From Eupeodes corollae (taxonomy: Eukaryota > Arthropoda > Insecta > Diptera > Syrphidae), in contig NC_079149.1 in assembly GCF_945859685.1 (NCBI RefSeq), positions 11,319,118 to 11,383,117 on the forward strand: 64,000 nucleotides of DNA, in the 5' to 3' direction. Below, piece after piece: positions 60,400 to 64,000 of this stretch. The position numbers were made by a program, and so were the translations under genes. The notes under the pieces are model-generated. The model was not told where the DNA came from. It was given only the letters and a program-made list of their open reading frames with translations, and searched no databases. Numbering within the stretch: the stretch's first letter is position 1; each line of letters starts with the position of its first letter.

Positions 60400-62210
60400 C
60401 TTGCTTAAGAGTTTGTCTATGTTATGTACTTGTATCAATTTTTGCCAAATTTGCGTACTATTTTTTGTAGATTTTATTTTTTATGAAAAAACGGACTGTT
60501 AGATTTTTATATAAAAATTACTGAATATCGAAAACAATATTTTCTGTGAAATAAAATAAGTTTGAAGACAATATTTTTAATTTTTGAAAAACCTATTTGA
60601 GTAAATTTTTACCAAGTTTTAGTATTGTTTTTTTTTTAGAGTTATATTTTTTGTAAGAAAACTATCAATTCGAATTTTTTCAAAACTTTATTGAATGTTG
60701 AAAACAATATTTTTTGAACGATAAAAGTAGTTTAAAGCCAATATCTCAAAGTTTTGAAAAGATATTTGAGTCGAAAATCAATTTTTAAAAACTTTCATAC
60801 ATTTTTTTAAGTTTTTATTTTTTGTAAAAAAACAGCCGATTCGATTTTTCTCAAAATTTGTCCTTAAGTTGAAAACAATATTTCTTATAAATAAAAATTA
60901 GTAAGAAGCTATTATCTCCAATTTTTGAAAAGATATTTAAGTTGAAAATCATTTTTTACCAACTTTTATTATTTTTTTAGGTTTTTATTCTTTTTTGTAA
61001 AAAAAAAACGTCAATTCGATTTTCTTAAAAACTTTACTGAATGTTGACAACAATATTTTTCAAAGATGAAAGTAAATTAAAGCCAATATCTCAAAGTTTT
61101 GAAAAGATATTTGAGTCGAAAATCAATTTTTAAAAACTTTCATACATTTTTTTTAAGTTTTTATTTTTTGTACAAAAACAGCGGATTCGATTCTTCTCAA
61201 AATTTGTCCTAATGTTGAAAACAATATTTCTTATAAGTAAAAATTATTTAGAAGCTATTATCTCAAATTTGTGAAAAGATATTTGAGTCGAAAATCAATT
61301 TTTACCAACTTTTATTATTTTTTTTAGGTTTTTATTCTTTTTTGTAAAAAAAAAACCGTCAATTCGATTTTCTTAAAAACTTTACTGAATGTTGACAACA
61401 ATATTTTTCAAAGATGAAAGTAAATTAAAGCCAATATCTCAAAGTTTTGAAAAGATATTTGAGTCGAAAATCAATTTTTAACAACTTTTATTAATTTTTT
61501 TAGGTTTTTATTTTTTGTAAAAAAAACTGTCAATTCGATTCTTATCAGCATTTTTCAGAATGTTGAAAACAATATTTCTTATAAGATAAAATAAGTTTGA
61601 AGCCTGAATTTCAAGTTTTTGAAAAGATATTTGAATCGATATGCAATTTTACGAAATTTGAGTAAAGTTTTTTTTAGATTTATATTGTTTATAAAAAAAA
61701 CTGTCAATTCAATTTTTCTCAAAATTTTATCATATGTCAAAAACATTATTCTTCATTGTGCAAAATTGTTTGGAGATTAAATCATATTTTAGTCGTAAAA
61801 TTTTGAAGGTGTCAAATTTTTTTTTCAGTTTTTTTGATTTATAAAAAAAAACCGTTGAATGGATTTTTTCAAAAAATATGTTACTTTGATATCACGTTAC
61901 AATATATTTTATAAAATTTAATTCAAGTCTCTAGCGGTTTTGGTTCGTAAGGTATTTAGGGTTTTCAAACTGCTATGGTATTTTCTTGAGAGCCCTTTCT
62001 GCATCTTTCTGCCTTTTTATCTGTATAACAACATTTATTCGAAATCGATATCTCTTCTGGTTATTGAGCTCTGGACGACGAAAAAACGTCGCGAACGTAC
62101 GTACACACGCACGCACAGACAACTTGCTAAAAATACCTTGAAACGTCGAGAAATGTCAAAATTTTCAATTTGACAAATCGGACCCATTACAATAACTTCC
62201 TGCGTAAAGT
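60400..62210 (+). repeat. Interspersed repeat family, copy 2, with about seven ~172-bp internal monomers
   Basis: The phrase GAAAAGATATTTGAGTCGAA and close variants recur at about 60,590, 60,761, 60,931, 61,105, 61,279, 61,452 and 61,625, a period of 170-174 bp. Every second unit is more alike (60,738 and 61,083 start the same 60-bp stretch), so there is a dimeric order of about 345 bp. Each monomer ends TTGTAAAAAAACTGTCAATT-like. After the array comes the unique end (GTACGTACACACGCACGCAC at 62,098 and surroundings), and a terminal hairpin TAACTT-8nt-AAGTTA at about 62,192-62,211. Copy 1 at 905-1,870, inverted, has only one or two monomers. Confidence 0.8.
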
Positions 62211-64000
62211 TAATAATGCAAAATGTCGCTTTTTCACTATTTCATGAGTCCATGTAAGGGTTCTATCACTTATTATGAATGACAGCTGCAAATTGTATAG
62301 GTTCATGGACGGTTTTAACTTAAACGCTTAAACGCTTAGCATTTAAATTCGCTTTTATATGATATTTCAAAGAATTGTATGGAATAGAGGGAGATATTTT
62401 TAGTTTACAAAAAATTAACGGTTGTCGAAAAAATGATGAAACGTCAAAACGAGTCGTCTCAAAAGAATTCATCATAAAAACAGTCATTGGGTTAAAGGTA
62501 AATGTGCGGAAAAGTAACTAATTTAAATTTGATGTTAATTTCAAAATAAATAAAAACTTAATTAACTTTGATAAAATGTTTGTGACATCTTCTATAGCTT
62601 AATTCCAAATAATTTTTTAATTTAAATGGAGTATGAGTTTAAGACTTTATGTGACTTAATGACATATTTTTTTGTGAATGGAAATCTGTCATTATTATCA
62701 CGCATAGTGCTATAAGTGAATATAGGAAACTTGAGCTGTCTAAGGATTTTAACAAAGTGTTTGGATTAGAGACATTAAATGATCAACATTTATAATATCA
62801 GTGTTTTGGCGGTTGCATCCCAAAAACTTGAGTTTTCTAAATCTAAAAGGACCTGAACTAACGACATTTCGGATTCCTACTCCATTTTTAATTCCTATAG
62901 GTACCAACTTTAAATGAGGGTTATCTGTGAAGAGTGTTATAAGCTCCTCTTGTCCATTATCCCACGTGCGGAATTCCAAGTTAAAAAATTAATTTTTACT
63001 TGAAATTTTTTTAACATTACAAAATTGTACTTCAGAATAACAATGCAACCAACTGACAGTCCTTTCACCCATAAGTAAAGGTGGCGATTGCAAATTGTTT
63101 CCTTTTTTCTTCACAAAGGGCTTCAAAGGACTTTATTTGCATTTTTATGTAAATGTTGCAAATCATTTCTGTATACATCAAATCAGTTTAAAGTTGTAAG
63201 GGGGAAGGTCTTGAAACTAGAAACATAACCGGATGTAAGAATTTCATAATTTACACCATAGACTCTTTTCTGCCTTTATACAAAAAGTCAAGTACTTTTA
63301 ACCTACCTATCGTCGTATGTTTGGTTGGTTAAAACAATGCGCTTTGATTCTAATCCCACATCATAGCGAAATGACGTGACTCAATCAAGATTTTGTTTTT
63401 TGCCAACCATTTAGATTAAAATCAGACACTCCCACGCTTTCAGTTGAGTAATTTTGGTCTACAAAAAAATTATAAAAGTACAAAGTGCTTAAAGGTAAGA
63501 AAAAGCCCTTTAACACTTTTTGCATAATATTAGTCTTTATCGATAATTTCTTTTTTCTGTGGGGTAAGGCCTTCAACATTATTGCAACACAAAATTGAGG
63601 AATTGTGTTTAGGTGAAACTTAGATTCTGATTAACATGAATTTGAAAGTGTGGTATAATATTCTTAAAAGAACACTTAAGGCATTTTGGTGGAACTAGAG
63701 CGAGTTTAGTTTTTTGATAAGTTTGAGGAAGTGTGAAAATTTAACATTCATGAACTTTTCTGTTGTTTGAAACTTAAATGCACAAATGTTAAAAAGGCAA
63801 TCTTCTACAGAAAATCACCAGATTTTATGTTCAAAATGTTAATTTTTCAAGGCGTTAGGACTTGCATTCGTAAGAAATTTCAATCTCGAGAAATTTTAAT
63901 CAAACATGAGATAATAAGATAGTAGAGAAGTCAAAAAAGTGAGTCTAGCGACGAAGGTTCTTAGAGACAAAATTGGTTCAAGCTTAGAAATTAAGATCTT
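62211..64000. other. Right edge, no gene supported
   Basis: A 76-codon - strand frame at 62,979-62,749 and a 64-codon one at 63,579-63,385 have no recognisable domain. The segment 63,859-63,948 repeats 58,937-59,012 and probably marks the start of another repeat running out of the window. Confidence 0.4.

Overview
The window is nuclear DNA from an insect, most likely a fly (Diptera). It is strongly AT-rich and full of decayed retrotransposons and mariner-like elements. The only protein gene I can support is a complete orthologue of Drosophila Egfr (the EGF receptor tyrosine kinase), on the + strand from about 16.2 to 53 kb. The conceptual protein is close to Drosophila Egfr throughout but clearly not a Drosophila sequence. 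I would not go below 'dipteran' for the organism.

Layout. From 1 to about 16 kb is the upstream flank: relics of several non-LTR retrotransposons (1-560, 4.98-5.35, 6.49-7.70 and 11.64-12.19 kb), a tRNA-derived SINE (7.3-7.6 kb), two mariner-like relics (9.55-10.03 and 14.22-15.30 kb) and one copy of a repeat family (0.9-1.87 kb) that recurs at the right end. A candidate Inr+DPE core promoter lies at 16,222-16,255. The first coding exon (17,059-17,395) carries a signal peptide and a glycine/asparagine-rich spacer. A 30.9-kb first intron follows. It holds an unusual dispersed tandem array built around a conserved box (GTTGGGCGCCATTT), three retrotransposon fragments, a 0.6-kb tandem repeat, a second SINE and many short repeats. 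Exons 2-5 (48,332-52,472) are compact, with introns of 61-75 bp, and encode the ligand-binding, transmembrane, kinase and tail regions. All four splice junctions join in phase and give a 1,423-residue protein.

Downstream of the AT-rich 3' UTR is a second mariner-like copy interrupted by a non-LTR element (54,996-58,324, a nested insertion). Next come unannotated sequence and a repeat element containing about seven ~172-bp monomers (60.4-62.2 kb). The right edge shows no gene.

Functionally the window is one signalling gene and its regulatory introns. The receptor would bind Spitz/Gurken/Vein-type ligands, dimerise and phosphorylate its tail tyrosines to feed Ras/MAPK signalling. No cellular gene other than Egfr, and no tRNA or rRNA gene, was found. 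The most unusual signal is the box array in intron 1. Its box matches the 3' end of tRNA-Lys including CCA, which is also what a retroelement primer-binding site looks like.
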